A stretch of DNA of 64,000 bases from Mucilaginibacter sp. (GCA_028287895.1 JAQBOV010000017.1:21061-85060), one strand, 5' to 3'; shown: positions 15,113 through 24,165, counted from the stretch's first letter. Notes: generated by a model not told the origin, from the sequence alone. Numbers and translations are program-made.

Positions 15113-15493
15113 ATGAAAAAGAGCAAAGAAGAGTCGCCGCTAAAAGCCGCAAGGAAAAAAGCCAGGAAGGCTATTGAGATACGTGTAGGTAAGCTGCTAA
15201 AAGCCATCGCAAGTGAATTAGGACAAGAAGCTTTGGATATTGACAAGGAAGCAAAAAAACTGGCTAAAAAGATCACTAAAGGTTTAAAGCCAGGTAAGAA
15301 AATTGACGAGGTAAAACCTTCAGCAAACGGCATTGCGCAACCTGTAAAAGCAGGCAATAACGTTCAGCCAGTTATTAAGCGGTCGATATCTGATGTCAAA
15401 AAGCCAGAGATTAAGGCGGCGGCGCAACCGAAATCCCTTGCATCAAAAGCAGAGGCAGTTAAAACGACGGCTCCAAATAAAGTTAAAAAATAA
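15113..15493 (+). CDS. Small Lys/Ala-rich basic protein, unknown
   Basis: The 126-residue protein is about one quarter lysine. An N-terminal helical part (residues 1-65: KAARKKARKAIEIRVGKLLKAI, then DIDKEAKKLAKKITKGL) is followed by a disordered Pro/Ala/Lys tail (VIKRSISDVKKPEIKAAAQPKS, ending NKVKK). The composition recalls bacterial histone H1-like tails, so nucleic-acid binding or nucleoid association is plausible, but no family signature is seen. No signal peptide is present. It stands alone between a gene relic and the convergent DUF1015 gene. Confidence 0.75.
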   Translation: MKKSKEESPLKAARKKARKAIEIRVGKLLKAIASELGQEALDIDKEAKKLAKKITKGLKPGKKIDEVKPSANGIAQPVKAGNNVQPVIKRSISDVKKPEIKAAAQPKSLASKAEAVKTTAPNKVKK

Positions 15494-15552
15494 GCTGGTT
15501 AACGGTATAATAGTTTTAGACCTGCATTTAAATACGATACCGTTTTCATAAA

Positions 15553-16800
15553 TCACTTTTTAAGGTTAAGCTGATCAGTTAAATGATAATAGAGCAATAA
15601 AGCATAAGGTATTTTCGGGATGATCCAGGTCGATTTTGGCGGCAGTATCTCCCCTGCATCGGCCACCGCTATCAATTGCTCTACAGTAAGCGGACAAATA
15701 GTAAAAGCAACAGCGTTTGGGTATTCATTGATGATCATTTCTATTTCTTCCATTGCCTTTTCGCCTCCTGCACATTTTAAACGGGGATCAGTTTGGGGGT
15801 CATTTATCCCAAAAAAAGGAGCCAGTACCGTTTCCTGTAGAATGGATGCATCCAGGATGGCCGCGGCTCCTTTGTTGATGTAAGTATGTGTTTTGGCAAT
15901 CAGATCGTACCATTTCCCCGAAAAACAAAGCCCGATACAGTGTGTTGCCGCTGGTTGTACAGGCTGCCTTGATGGGTGAATCTCAAAATGTAGCTTCAGT
16001 TGCTCAAACAATTCAGCTTTTTCAACCTGCCAAGAGGGTATAACCACCCTGTCGTATTCTTCAATACGCAACTGGTCGGTCGCCATGTACAGGGACGATA
16101 TCATATCGAATACCGGCAAGCCTTTTGACCGTTGTTCTTCAGCCAATATTGCCGAAGATTCAATACGATGGTGCCCGTCTGCAAGGTAAGAGGTCGGAAC
16201 ATGTGCAAACACATCAATGAGTTGCTGCTGCACTCCCATATCTTCGATCTTCCAAAGCCTGTGCAAGCCATGCTGGTTGCCCAGCGTAATCTTGTGATTA
16301 TTAGTTCTTGTTTCGGCGATAATGCGATTAACTGTTATATCCGGTGGGTAGGTCAACAAAATGGGACTTCCCTCCAGGCCGGTATTTCTGCGATAATTTG
16401 TTAAGCGGCGTATACTATCGGCAAAGGTTAGTTCATGTACCCGGATGGCGCCTTTTTTGTAATCATCCAGCGAGGTTAATGCCCATATACCCGTTTGCCG
16501 GTAAGTTTTGCACACTACCTCGTATACGTACAGGCCCGGTGTTTGTTCATGCCATAACTGATCCTTTTCCAGCAAATCTTTCAAGGTGTCTTTTATATCC
16601 TGAAAGGCCCTGAGCTGTCCTTGCGGTGTTTCAGGCCGTTTTCTTGCGCCTGTTTCAAGCAACATCTTTAAAGGCGCTAAAGTACCCTCTTTGGTTTCAT
16701 CGCCAGATACCGATTCCGCCTGTGGTGCAGTAAAAACCAATTGGTCTGCATAAAATGGATTGGGCCGTAAAGCTTTAAATGGTTGAATTTGCGCCATCAT
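15553..16800 (-). CDS. DUF1015 family protein
   Basis: The 415-residue protein begins MAQIQPFKALRPNP and contains VYEVVCKTYRQTGIWAL, the central SYLADGHHRIESSAIL motif with paired histidines, and a C-terminal LLPPKSTWIIPKIPYALLLYYL-like ending (here EILPPKSTWIIPKIPYALLLYY). These are DUF1015 hallmarks. The biochemical activity is unknown; in many bacteria the gene lies near serine biosynthesis, but no such neighbour is present here. Either of two adjacent ATGs may be the start. Confidence 0.88.
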   Translation of the reverse strand: MMAQIQPFKALRPNPFYADQLVFTAPQAESVSGDETKEGTLAPLKMLLETGARKRPETPQGQLRAFQDIKDTLKDLLEKDQLWHEQTPGLYVYEVVCKTYRQTGIWALTSLDDYKKGAIRVHELTFADSIRRLTNYRRNTGLEGSPILLTYPPDITVNRIIAETRTNNHKITLGNQHGLHRLWKIEDMGVQQQLIDVFAHVPTSYLADGHHRIESSAILAEEQRSKGLPVFDMISSLYMATDQLRIEEYDRVVIPSWQVEKAELFEQLKLHFEIHPSRQPVQPAATHCIGLCFSGKWYDLIAKTHTYINKGAAAILDASILQETVLAPFFGINDPQTDPRLKCAGGEKAMEEIEMIINEYPNAVAFTICPLTVEQLIAVADAGEILPPKSTWIIPKIPYALLLYYHLTDQLNLKK

Positions 16801-16924
16801 TCGATCTTAGCAAATCATTAAAAAAACAGTTATTTAGCATTGATAAAACAAACGCATAGATTACCAATGTTCATAATACCAGAAAATAAAAATTTGAAAT
16901 TAGTTCTGCGATAGCCTGACCAAA

Positions 16925-16948
16925 GAAAAAGGGCCTGTGTTGAGGCCC
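16925..16948 (-). terminator. Rho-independent terminator
   Basis: On the minus strand GGGCCT pairs with AGGCCC over a 6-nt loop and TTTTTCTTT follows. It ends the small hydrophilic-protein gene starting at 17139. Confidence 0.75.
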
Positions 16949-16959
16949 AAAGGTTGATA

Positions 16960-17139
16960 CTACTTTTTATTTGCCCATTTACGCTCATTGTCCCGGTTTG
17001 AGGTTTGATCAGAACGTTGGCCACCCCCATTACTGATGCCTTTTTGCTTCATATCCTCTTTGTGGTCAGTAAAAGAGCGATCAGATGTTGGTCTTCCCTG
17101 ACCTTTGGGACTGCTTTTTAAATTTTGCTGCGTTTTCAT
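16960..17139 (-). CDS. Small hydrophilic protein, unknown
   Basis: The 59-residue product starts at MKTQQNLKSSPKGQGR and is almost entirely polar, rich in Lys, Gly, Ser, Asp and Gln, with no hydrophobic core; it is probably disordered. The frame could extend to a Met at 17199, but the first 20 residues there are unlike the rest and the internal ATG is preferred. A clear terminator directly follows, which supports a real transcription unit. Similar small stress-type hydrophilic proteins are common in Sphingobacteriia, but no family name can be supported. Confidence 0.6.
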   Translation of the reverse strand: MKTQQNLKSSPKGQGRPTSDRSFTDHKEDMKQKGISNGGGQRSDQTSNRDNERKWANKK

Positions 17140-17267
17140 AGTCGATCTTTTAGTTGTTAGCATTAGGATAACAACCAAACGGTCGAAATTGTGCCGCATA
17201 ATTTGTATTAAATTCTAACTAAAAAACATATTCAGCGTTTATTTATCAATTCATTTAAATTTACACT

Positions 17268-17690
17268 ATGAAAATATATCAGCAGGTAGTGCATTTGAGA
17301 GAAAGAAAAAGAGGCTTTCACCTTATAACCGGAGAGATCATACGCGCACTCCCCGAGATGAGTGAAATAGCAACAGGTATCTGCCAGATATTTATACAGC
17401 ATACATCGGCTTCGCTAGGTATCAATGAAAATGCCGATCCGACCGTAAGGGAAGATTTTGAAACCTATTTTAACAAAGCGGTACCTGAAAATGACCCGGA
17501 TTATCAGCATGACGCTGAAGGGCCCGATGATATGCCGGCACATCTTAAAGCAGCACTGCTGGGCAGCTCGGTTTCTATACCTGTGCATAACGGCCGGCTG
17601 GCTCTAGGTACATGGCAGGGCGTTTACCTGTGCGAACACCGTAACAATGGCGGCTCAAGAACTTTGATTGTTACTGCATGGGGGAATTAA
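17268..17690 (+). CDS. YjbQ / UPF0047 family protein
   Basis: The 140-residue protein shows the YjbQ signature: FIQHTSASLGINENADPTVREDFETYF, then DPDYQHDAEGPDDMPAHLKAALLGSS and the C-terminal LGTWQGVYLCEHRNNGG. Members have a phosphatase-like fold with conserved His residues; some show weak thiamin phosphate synthase activity in vivo, but the physiological role is unsettled. A TAAATTTA element ends 4 nt before the ATG, suggesting a leaderless mRNA. Confidence 0.92.
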   Translation: MKIYQQVVHLRERKRGFHLITGEIIRALPEMSEIATGICQIFIQHTSASLGINENADPTVREDFETYFNKAVPENDPDYQHDAEGPDDMPAHLKAALLGSSVSIPVHNGRLALGTWQGVYLCEHRNNGGSRTLIVTAWGN

Positions 17691-17737
17691 TGATAAATAG
17701 CGCCTGATCCGCCTCCATAAAGTGATATTAATTATAA

Positions 17738-17768
17738 AAGCCTCCACAGAATTTATCTGCAAAGGCTT
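17738..17768 (-). terminator. Probable terminator of the GMC oxidoreductase unit
   Basis: On the minus strand AAGCCT...AGGCTT arms enclose a second CAGA/TCTG stem and are followed by TTTAT. It sits between convergent genes. Confidence 0.6.
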
Positions 17769-17795
17769 CTGATTACTAATTAACTGTTTGCCAAC

Positions 17796-19475
17796 CTATA
17801 CATTCCCCTTCTTCAACTCTTTAACCGCATAATCTGCAGCTCGTGCCGTTAGTGCCATGTAAGTTAACGATGGATTTTGGCAGGCCGATGATGTCATTGC
17901 AGCGCCATCGGTTACAAAAACATTTTTAGCGTCCCAAACCTGATTCCATTCATTCAGTACCGAAGTCTTTGGATCGCGGCCCATACGTGCTGTGCCCATC
18001 TCGTGAATGCCACGCCCCAGTACGCCTTCCATTATATGGGTTTTTACACCCTTTACTCCGGCGGTTTCCAGCATTTCTTTGGCATCGTTGATCATATCGA
18101 CGCGCATTTTATTTTCATTATCACGGATGATGGCATCAATGGCAAGAACTGGCAGGCCCCACTTGTCTTTCTTATTTTTATCGAGGGTAACTTTATTATC
18201 GTGATAAGGTAATGTTTCTCCAAATCCGCCGATGTTCATGGTCCAGTTTCCCGGTTCGCTCAGGGCATCTTTAAAGTCACCGCCTATGCTGTATTCTGGA
18301 ATATTCCTGCTCCATGCTTCACGTGATGCACGTCCCTGATAACCAAAGCCACGGATGTAATCACGTTTTTCGCCATTTAGATTGCGGTATCTTGGTATAT
18401 AAATACCATTTGCCCTCCTGCCGAAATAGTATTTGTCCTCATATCCCTCCATATTGCCGCTTGCACCCACGCCCAAATGGTGATCCATCAGGTTATGTCC
18501 GAGTTCGCCGCTACTGCTGCCTAAGCCACCGGGCCAGATATCAGTGGCAGAATTCATTAATACCCAGGCCGAGTTCAATGTCGAAGCATTCAGGAAGATC
18601 ACTTTCGCGTAAAATTCATAGGTCTTGTTTGTTTCGGCATCCAGTACCTCTACCCCTTTGGCTTTTTTGGTATCCTTATCATATAATATTTTGGTTACTA
18701 TTGACCATGGCCTTACCGTCAGGTTACCCGTTGCCACCGCTGCCGGTAAGGTAGACGACTGTGTGCTAAAGTAAGCTCCAAAAGGGCAACCCAACCAACA
18801 TTTGTTCCGATACTGGCAGCTTGTACGACCTTTAAGCGGTTCAGTGATATTGGCTGTACGGCCAATTACCATATGCCTTAAACCCTTATAATGGGTATTA
18901 AATCTTGCCGATACATCCTTCTCCACGCAGTTCATTTCCATTGGCGGCATAAAATCGCCATCAGGCAAAATAGACAAGCCATCCCGGTTGCCAGATATAC
19001 CTGCAAATTTTTCCGCGTAGCTATACCACGGCGCCAGGTCTTTATATCTTACAGGCCAGTCGACTGCAATACCATCTTTCAAATTGGCTTCAAAATCAAT
19101 ATCCGCCCAGCGGTAACTTTGCCTGCCCCACATCAGTGAGCGGCCACCTACCTGATACCCCCTGAACCAATCAAATCTCTTTACCTCCACATAAGGGCTT
19201 TCTTTCTCGTTCACCCAATAGTCCAGGTTGGTTTCATTTAGCGGATAATCTCTTTTCAATACGGGATAATCTTTGATCATTTCCTGGGTACGTCCTCCTC
19301 TGTGCGGAAATTCCCAGGGTGCTTTAGTGGCGTTCACGTAATCTTTAATGTGCTCAATATTACGGCCTCGCTCCAGCATAATAGTTTTGAGTCCTTTTTC
19401 TGTTAACTCTTTGGCGGCCCAGCCACCCGATATTCCCGAGCCTATGACAATTGCGTCGTATGTGTTAGTTGACAT
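17796..19475 (-). CDS. GMC-family FAD oxidoreductase
   Basis: The 559-residue protein has the N-terminal Rossmann FAD motif (DAIVIGSGISGGWAAKELTEKG, residues about 7-28), the mid-protein GGRSLMWGRQSYRW and CWLGCPFGAYFS, and the C-terminal HEMGTARMG and NVFVTDGAAMTSSACQNPSLTYMAL block carrying the catalytic His region. It belongs to the sugar/gluconate dehydrogenase-like GMC subgroup that oxidises hydroxyls of sugars. Those enzymes usually have a small Tat-exported subunit-3 partner, and none is adjacent. It is the last gene of a minus-strand set with a Tat-signal TIM-barrel isomerase and ThuA. Confidence 0.9.
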   Translation of the reverse strand: MSTNTYDAIVIGSGISGGWAAKELTEKGLKTIMLERGRNIEHIKDYVNATKAPWEFPHRGGRTQEMIKDYPVLKRDYPLNETNLDYWVNEKESPYVEVKRFDWFRGYQVGGRSLMWGRQSYRWADIDFEANLKDGIAVDWPVRYKDLAPWYSYAEKFAGISGNRDGLSILPDGDFMPPMEMNCVEKDVSARFNTHYKGLRHMVIGRTANITEPLKGRTSCQYRNKCWLGCPFGAYFSTQSSTLPAAVATGNLTVRPWSIVTKILYDKDTKKAKGVEVLDAETNKTYEFYAKVIFLNASTLNSAWVLMNSATDIWPGGLGSSSGELGHNLMDHHLGVGASGNMEGYEDKYYFGRRANGIYIPRYRNLNGEKRDYIRGFGYQGRASREAWSRNIPEYSIGGDFKDALSEPGNWTMNIGGFGETLPYHDNKVTLDKNKKDKWGLPVLAIDAIIRDNENKMRVDMINDAKEMLETAGVKGVKTHIMEGVLGRGIHEMGTARMGRDPKTSVLNEWNQVWDAKNVFVTDGAAMTSSACQNPSLTYMALTARAADYAVKELKKGNV

Positions 19476-19569
19476 GGTTATTTTTTTAGATCTTAATGTT
19501 TATGATATTTTAGTTGGCAGTTTACATCAATTTGAAATTAAATATAAGTACTTAACTGCCCACTGCAAA

Positions 19570-20508
19570 TTAACTCAATGCCTTTACAGCAAAATCCCTG
19601 CATTTAATCACCTCTTTTACAGCGTCTGAACCTGCCGGAATATTATATTCCAGCTCAATCGTTGCCGGGAATTTATATTTGTTCTTTTTGATCAGTTGCA
19701 ACACCTCTGCAATCGGTGTATCGCCCTGCCCCCATGGCATATTCGGGCCCTCATGAAACTTTCTGTCTTTCATGTGCATGCTCATTATCCGGTCATGGTT
19801 TTTCAGGATAAACGGTACCGGGCTGCTGCTGGTCCCGGCGGTGTAGTGCCCAATATCGAGGTTAATAGCATTGTATTTTGACTGGCTCAAAGCGGTGTCC
19901 CATAAAGTCGGCGTAGCCTGGAGATGTGCATGATAGCCCACGTAAATTTTATGCTTGGCTGCAAAATCGCCTAAACGTTTTGTCTGGACGTCATCGGCCG
20001 GTAGCTCCACAGTAACGTGTGTTACACCCAGCGCTTTTCCGGCATTAAAGGCATAATCAATTTCTGCATCGGTGTTTTTTGCGCCTAATGCATTGGGTTT
20101 CCAGGCGTATATTTTTACACCCGCATCATTATACAGTTTTCTCAATTCCCTGAACTTATCCATAGAAACGCCTGCGCGCCAGTCAGCCACGCGTTTAAAA
20201 TAAACTGGCCCCTCCTCTGCGCTGTTGCGTTGCGGTTTCCCGGCAAAAGCTTCGGCTGCATCGCCCATCAGTTCAATAGCGCTGATATTGCATTGAAGGC
20301 AATATTGCAGCAACTGCTCGGCGCTACCCGGCATACTTCTGAACGAGTAAGTGATCACACCGATCTGCACCCCGTTAATAACCGAATCGGGTTTTGATTG
20401 AAAAAGCGGACTTGCGGCAAAAACTGATTTAGAGGCTAAAGCCACGCCTGCTGCAGCAAGTACTGTACTGCCGATGAACCGGCGACGGGAAATGTTCTGG
20501 TCTTCCAT
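19570..20508 (-). CDS. Tat-exported sugar phosphate isomerase/epimerase-like TIM barrel
   Basis: The 312-residue protein opens with a twin-arginine signal (SRRRFIGSTVLAAAGVALAS) and then an AP-endonuclease-2/xylose-isomerase-like TIM barrel: VQIGVITYSFRS, ISAIELMGDAAE, KIYVGYHAHLQATPTLWD, NLDIGHYTAG and the C-terminal IMSMHMKDRK and ATIELEYNIPAG. Metal-binding Glu, Asp and His residues are in place. It probably acts on a keto-sugar in the periplasm. It is 94 nt upstream of the GMC oxidoreductase, and together they fit oxidation and conversion of glycosides. Confidence 0.88.
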   Translation of the reverse strand: MEDQNISRRRFIGSTVLAAAGVALASKSVFAASPLFQSKPDSVINGVQIGVITYSFRSMPGSAEQLLQYCLQCNISAIELMGDAAEAFAGKPQRNSAEEGPVYFKRVADWRAGVSMDKFRELRKLYNDAGVKIYAWKPNALGAKNTDAEIDYAFNAGKALGVTHVTVELPADDVQTKRLGDFAAKHKIYVGYHAHLQATPTLWDTALSQSKYNAINLDIGHYTAGTSSSPVPFILKNHDRIMSMHMKDRKFHEGPNMPWGQGDTPIAEVLQLIKKNKYKFPATIELEYNIPAGSDAVKEVIKCRDFAVKALS

Positions 20509-20627
20509 AATTTAGTAAACTGGTTGGTTTGTTGAAGTAAAAACTAATTTACCAAGTTAAAGTTTGATTTTCAGAATTTACCATGTCAATTGTAAAAAAA
20601 GTGTTTCATTGACACTTACGGATCCTG

Positions 20628-21476
20628 TCATTTTACTTTTTTACCGGTTGCCACCCATATCAGTGAATTGATGATCAGTTTATCCTCATCGGGATTATTA
20701 AATGTGTGTGAAAGGTCTTTATTGGTATGGTGTTCATAATCTACATCATTATGACCCATATTAAAGTAGACCATTTTATAGTTTTTGTTGGTCCACACGA
20801 TAGGATAATAACCGCTGTGCCATATTTCTGACTGTTTAGGTCCTGTGCCAAGCGGGAAACTTGTCGAGTCAACAGATAAAAGTATCCTGATATCGGGATT
20901 TTTCTTCAGATCGTTGCTCCAGCTGTACCATTCACTGGGCGATGCCCTAATAGTTTCTGGCAGACCCTTTGTAGCGGGATGTTTATGATCCTCTACTCTT
21001 AAAATAGCAGACGTTGGCCGCCATGTATTGCTTACATATTGGCCGGAACCTAAAAATTCATTATGATACCAATCCCAGTCCGCATTAAAATCAGACGGTG
21101 TTAAGGCGAAAGCCGAAAAATGAAATCCCAGCCATCCTCCCCCGTTTTTTACGTATTTTTCAAATGCTGTCCTCTGTGCGGGATCATCAGGACGCGTATC
21201 TAAGAAAATAACTGCCTGGTATTTAGCCAAAAATTCCGCGTTCAGTTTACTCCAGTCTTTGGTGGAATCATAAGTAAAGTTATACTCTTTGGCCATCTGC
21301 GCAAACCACTTGTTCGCCTCGTGCACGAAGCTGATATGCGCCTGGTCATTGCGCGCAGTAAAAAAGGCGATAACATGAAATCCGGGCTTGGCACTTTGTG
21401 CGAAATCGTTTGAAAAACTAAAAGATAGTACGCACAACACAATTACTTGCACTGTAATTTTATTGATCCTGGTCAT
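20628..21476 (-). CDS. ThuA-domain secreted protein
   Basis: From Met at 21476 the protein is about 282 residues with a signal peptide (VQVIVLCVLSFSFSNDFAQS). The ThuA trehalose-utilisation fold is seen in HVIAFFTARNDQAHISFVHEANKWF, YQAVIFLDTRPDDPAQRTAFEKYVKNGGGWLGFHFSAF, and the C-terminal PIVWTNKNYKMVYFNMGHND. ThuA-like proteins have a class I glutamine-amidotransferase-like fold and occur in keto-sugar pathways. The upstream Met at 21560 would add 28 residues that spoil the signal peptide. Confidence 0.88.
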   Translation of the reverse strand: MTRINKITVQVIVLCVLSFSFSNDFAQSAKPGFHVIAFFTARNDQAHISFVHEANKWFAQMAKEYNFTYDSTKDWSKLNAEFLAKYQAVIFLDTRPDDPAQRTAFEKYVKNGGGWLGFHFSAFALTPSDFNADWDWYHNEFLGSGQYVSNTWRPTSAILRVEDHKHPATKGLPETIRASPSEWYSWSNDLKKNPDIRILLSVDSTSFPLGTGPKQSEIWHSGYYPIVWTNKNYKMVYFNMGHNDVDYEHHTNKDLSHTFNNPDEDKLIINSLIWVATGKKVK

Positions 21477-21604
21477 AATAAAAATGGATGGAATAGTTGA
21501 ATAATTGGAAAGGTAAAAATAAAAATTAATGTTTTGCATGGATAGCATTCTCATCTTCATTGATAAGGCGATTAACTTTTAAAAGCATTGGAACCTTATC
21601 ATTC

Positions 21605-22333
21605 TTACTTTCCGCCATTGGCTTTTAAGTCTGCGATACAATTTGCATCAAGAGATGGAACCGCACTTAATGCGCCGGTGAACCCTGCTTCTACATCATA
21701 ATACATCAAACAGACCGGATTATCGCAATGAGCACCATTGCCTGCGCCTTTATGATTGATCTGCATTGGCGAGCCCTGATCTACCAAACCCATTAAATGC
21801 CCAAATTCATGCTCCAGCAATGTAGTCATCAATATTGATTTACTAACCTGTCCGGATTGGCCGGAGTTATCATTTAGGGATTTGCCAAATATGCAGAAAG
21901 AAGTGTTCCAATAGGAAGTGGCTAAAATATCAGCATTTGAATAGCCATTCGTGATCAAAACATACACACTAACTACATCATTACCGGTAAAATACCTGCG
22001 GTAGCTTCTTTCTATACTTACTATATTAAATAATGATGCCACAGATAAACTGCTTGCGCCTATTTCTTCCTGTATTATCGTAATACCGTTGGGTTTATCA
22101 ATCCGTGTTTTTAAAAAAGCAACCAGGTTATTTAAAGCTGTAGCATCCGGCGCATAACCCGGCATGTATTGTATTTCAATCTGCAATGAATGATAACGGT
22201 ATGAGGATAACAGATCATTGGCAGAAGTGCCAAGAGTCCGATAATCAAAAACGCCTCCAACCGATTCTTTTTTACACGCGCTAAAAACGAATGAGAAAGA
22301 AATTAACAAACAAAGAATTAAATTTCTGGCCAA
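21605..22333 (-). CDS. Predicted zinc metalloprotease lipoprotein (metzincin-like)
   Basis: The 242-residue protein begins with a lipoprotein signal (SFVFSAC, Cys20; TTG start). H175-E-F-G-H179-L-M-G-L-V-D185 matches the metzincin zinc motif HExxHxxGxxD, and C203-x4-C208-x-M210 followed by YYD resembles the CX4CXM Met-turn region of archaemetzincins, with a longer insertion between the two. A structural Cys pair and a Met-turn are therefore likely. It is probably anchored in the outer membrane facing outwards or the periplasm. Target unknown. The next upstream gene encodes another Cys-rich lipoprotein. Confidence 0.75.
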   Translation of the reverse strand: MARNLILCLLISFSFVFSACKKESVGGVFDYRTLGTSANDLLSSYRYHSLQIEIQYMPGYAPDATALNNLVAFLKTRIDKPNGITIIQEEIGASSLSVASLFNIVSIERSYRRYFTGNDVVSVYVLITNGYSNADILATSYWNTSFCIFGKSLNDNSGQSGQVSKSILMTTLLEHEFGHLMGLVDQGSPMQINHKGAGNGAHCDNPVCLMYYDVEAGFTGALSAVPSLDANCIADLKANGGK

Positions 22334-22454
22334 AATGATTTTTATTCTTTATAAAAATAGCTTAATAATAGAAATAAGCAAAATCTTTGTTGCTGCCCCT
22401 GGGTAACGGTTCTGATGATTTATTTCCCGGGAATCGCTTAAAAAGATTAATCTT

Positions 22455-22497
22455 ATGAAAAAGCCAGGCCTTTTTTCTGAAGGCCTGGCTTTTTCAT
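22455..22497. terminator. Long bidirectional terminator-like hairpin
   Basis: Two 18-nt arms (ATGAAAAAGCCAGGCCTT and its exact complement) around a 7-nt loop; A and T tracts at both ends. It lies just after the GYWKN-domain lipoprotein gene on the minus strand and so ends that transcript before the metalloprotease gene. Confidence 0.85.
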
Positions 22498-22521
22498 CGC
22501 GGACAATTATTGTTTAAAAGA

Positions 22522-23490
22522 TCAATTAGTGATAGCGATAGCAGGACAATCTAAACAATCATTATTATGTTTATGTAAAGTAGAAACCAGTCCCGCAACC
22601 GAAGCAGTTGTTACACTCGAGGTGCCAACCGGGGGGATGGTTTTGCCGCTAAATATAGCATCAGCAGGGCCGGTTAAATTTGAACACAAGCCATTTAACT
22701 CAGCAGTTATTAATTGATGTCCTAAGGTTAGCAATCCGTTGCCGTTAGGTGTTTGCTTTAAAATAGAAAGAAGCTGTGTGTTGGTATAGAATTTTCCTCC
22801 TATAGTAAGACCATTCACCGGCCAACTGGTAGTATCGGTGTTCTTCCAATAGCCAAAACCATGATGCCCACCATTAACCCCACAATCATTACAAGGGTTT
22901 GTTTTAGCACATGGATCGGTCAAAAACGAAAAAGCGCTTCTGCTCTTAGTACTGTTACCATGTGCAAATGCTCTGAACACATATTGTGTTCCGCATACTA
23001 AAACACCGTCGTTACATACGGTAGTTGAAAGGCCCAATTGCTGATTTAATTCATCATTCAACAGATCGCCTATATATACGGTTACACTTCCGTTGGCTCC
23101 CAAATTATAGGAATTGATACCTGCCTGAACAGTATTTTTTGCACCATATGGCACGCCTGAAAAAGAAGCTTTACAATAGGTTGTGGAAGATGTATCTGCA
23201 GGCCATACATGACCAATAGCATCAAAAGCAGCCTTTGTCATCCATTGAATTGAAAAACCCGCTGGCGCACCGGAGGCACCTGCAGTGACAGTTAATGCAA
23301 TAGATGCTTGTGTATTACTGCCGGCACAAGATAATTTAAGGGTGTCATAAACATTTGTGCTTTGGCTGCCGCCTTTGGCATCGCTTGTTACAGATGGCAA
23401 TTTTTTCGTCTCTTTTTGGCAGCCAAAAAATAACAAGGTCAAAACGCCAGCCGTTAGCATGGCGGATAGAAGTAATTTGTAAGGTTTCAT
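22522..23490 (-). CDS. Cys-rich surface lipoprotein with GYWKN domain, unknown
   Basis: The 322-residue protein has a lipoprotein signal (LLFFGC, Cys24), an N-terminal beta-rich Ser/Thr/Gly part with scattered cysteines (about residues 45-205), a CAKTNPCNDCGVNGG linker and then GFGYWKNTDTTSWPV, followed by LTIGGKFYTNTQLLSILKQ and LLTLGHQLITAELNGLCS. The GYWKN...WP...LGG...LLxIL...LAHQLIAAxLN pattern recurs in many secreted bacterial proteins of unknown role. The last part holds CLDCPAI. Surface location is likely; a defined function cannot be given. Confidence 0.75.
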   Translation of the reverse strand: MKPYKLLLSAMLTAGVLTLLFFGCQKETKKLPSVTSDAKGGSQSTNVYDTLKLSCAGSNTQASIALTVTAGASGAPAGFSIQWMTKAAFDAIGHVWPADTSSTTYCKASFSGVPYGAKNTVQAGINSYNLGANGSVTVYIGDLLNDELNQQLGLSTTVCNDGVLVCGTQYVFRAFAHGNSTKSRSAFSFLTDPCAKTNPCNDCGVNGGHHGFGYWKNTDTTSWPVNGLTIGGKFYTNTQLLSILKQTPNGNGLLTLGHQLITAELNGLCSNLTGPADAIFSGKTIPPVGTSSVTTASVAGLVSTLHKHNNDCLDCPAIAITN

Positions 23491-24165
23491 AGCTTTTAAA
23501 TTAAAAGGTTCAAGAATTAATTAAGGTTAAATTGTGTGTACCATATATAAAAGTGCGAACATCTAAATTAAATACTTTTTTTAACTATCTGAAACATAAT
23601 TGTTTATAAATATTATATTAATCCCCGGTTATTATTTTAAATAAGTACTGGAATATCTTAATCTGTAATTAGATTTATTGTCAGATAATAACAAAATCAT
23701 TAACTTAAAGTAGGATGCTCATTTATAAAAGAAAAACGAACGAGCGTAATTTTTTATTTAATTAGCTTAAAAAGAGGTATTTATAATTTAAAAACGCGGA
23801 TTTGGCTTCGGCCTTATGGAATTGGGGCCGCTGTTGGGCGCTTTTTATTGCAGCTGAAAAGAATATTTTATTTTGCTGACATTTTGAACTTCAGCGATCC
23901 GATTGGCCTGCCGGGAGCTGATTTTATACCAGCCGCTTTAATGCAGCAAGCAATTGCTCTAGCGATACCAGGGGCAGTGACTTGGCCTGAACTGAAGTAG
24001 CAGAAAATGATTTCCAATAATTAGAAAACCGGAGTAAACGATAACACTCAGCAATATCCCGGCCCCAGCACATACCACAGACGGGTAAATGTGGACGTGA
24101 GCCCGATAAAACCTGGGCTTTCCCATATCCCCATAATGTAAATAATGAGCATAAATTTTTAATAA
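23491..24165. other. 675-bp intergenic stretch with an unidentified start-less minus ORF
   Basis: The half next to the lipoprotein gene is very AT-rich and unremarkable. From about 23800 to 24140 base composition becomes richer in GC, and the minus strand is open for about 75 codons ending at TAA 23924-23926. It reads GYGKAQVLSGSRPHLPVCGM, then CYRLLRFSNYWKSFSATSVQ and SLPLVSLEQLLAALKRLV. An internal ATG would give a 49-residue product. I recognise no family; it may be the tail of a lost gene. Confidence 0.4.

Noticed and set aside
18314..18754. 146-codon plus-strand ORF inside the GMC oxidoreductase gene
   Set aside because: It is fully antisense to a clear enzyme gene and its product has no family-like pattern.
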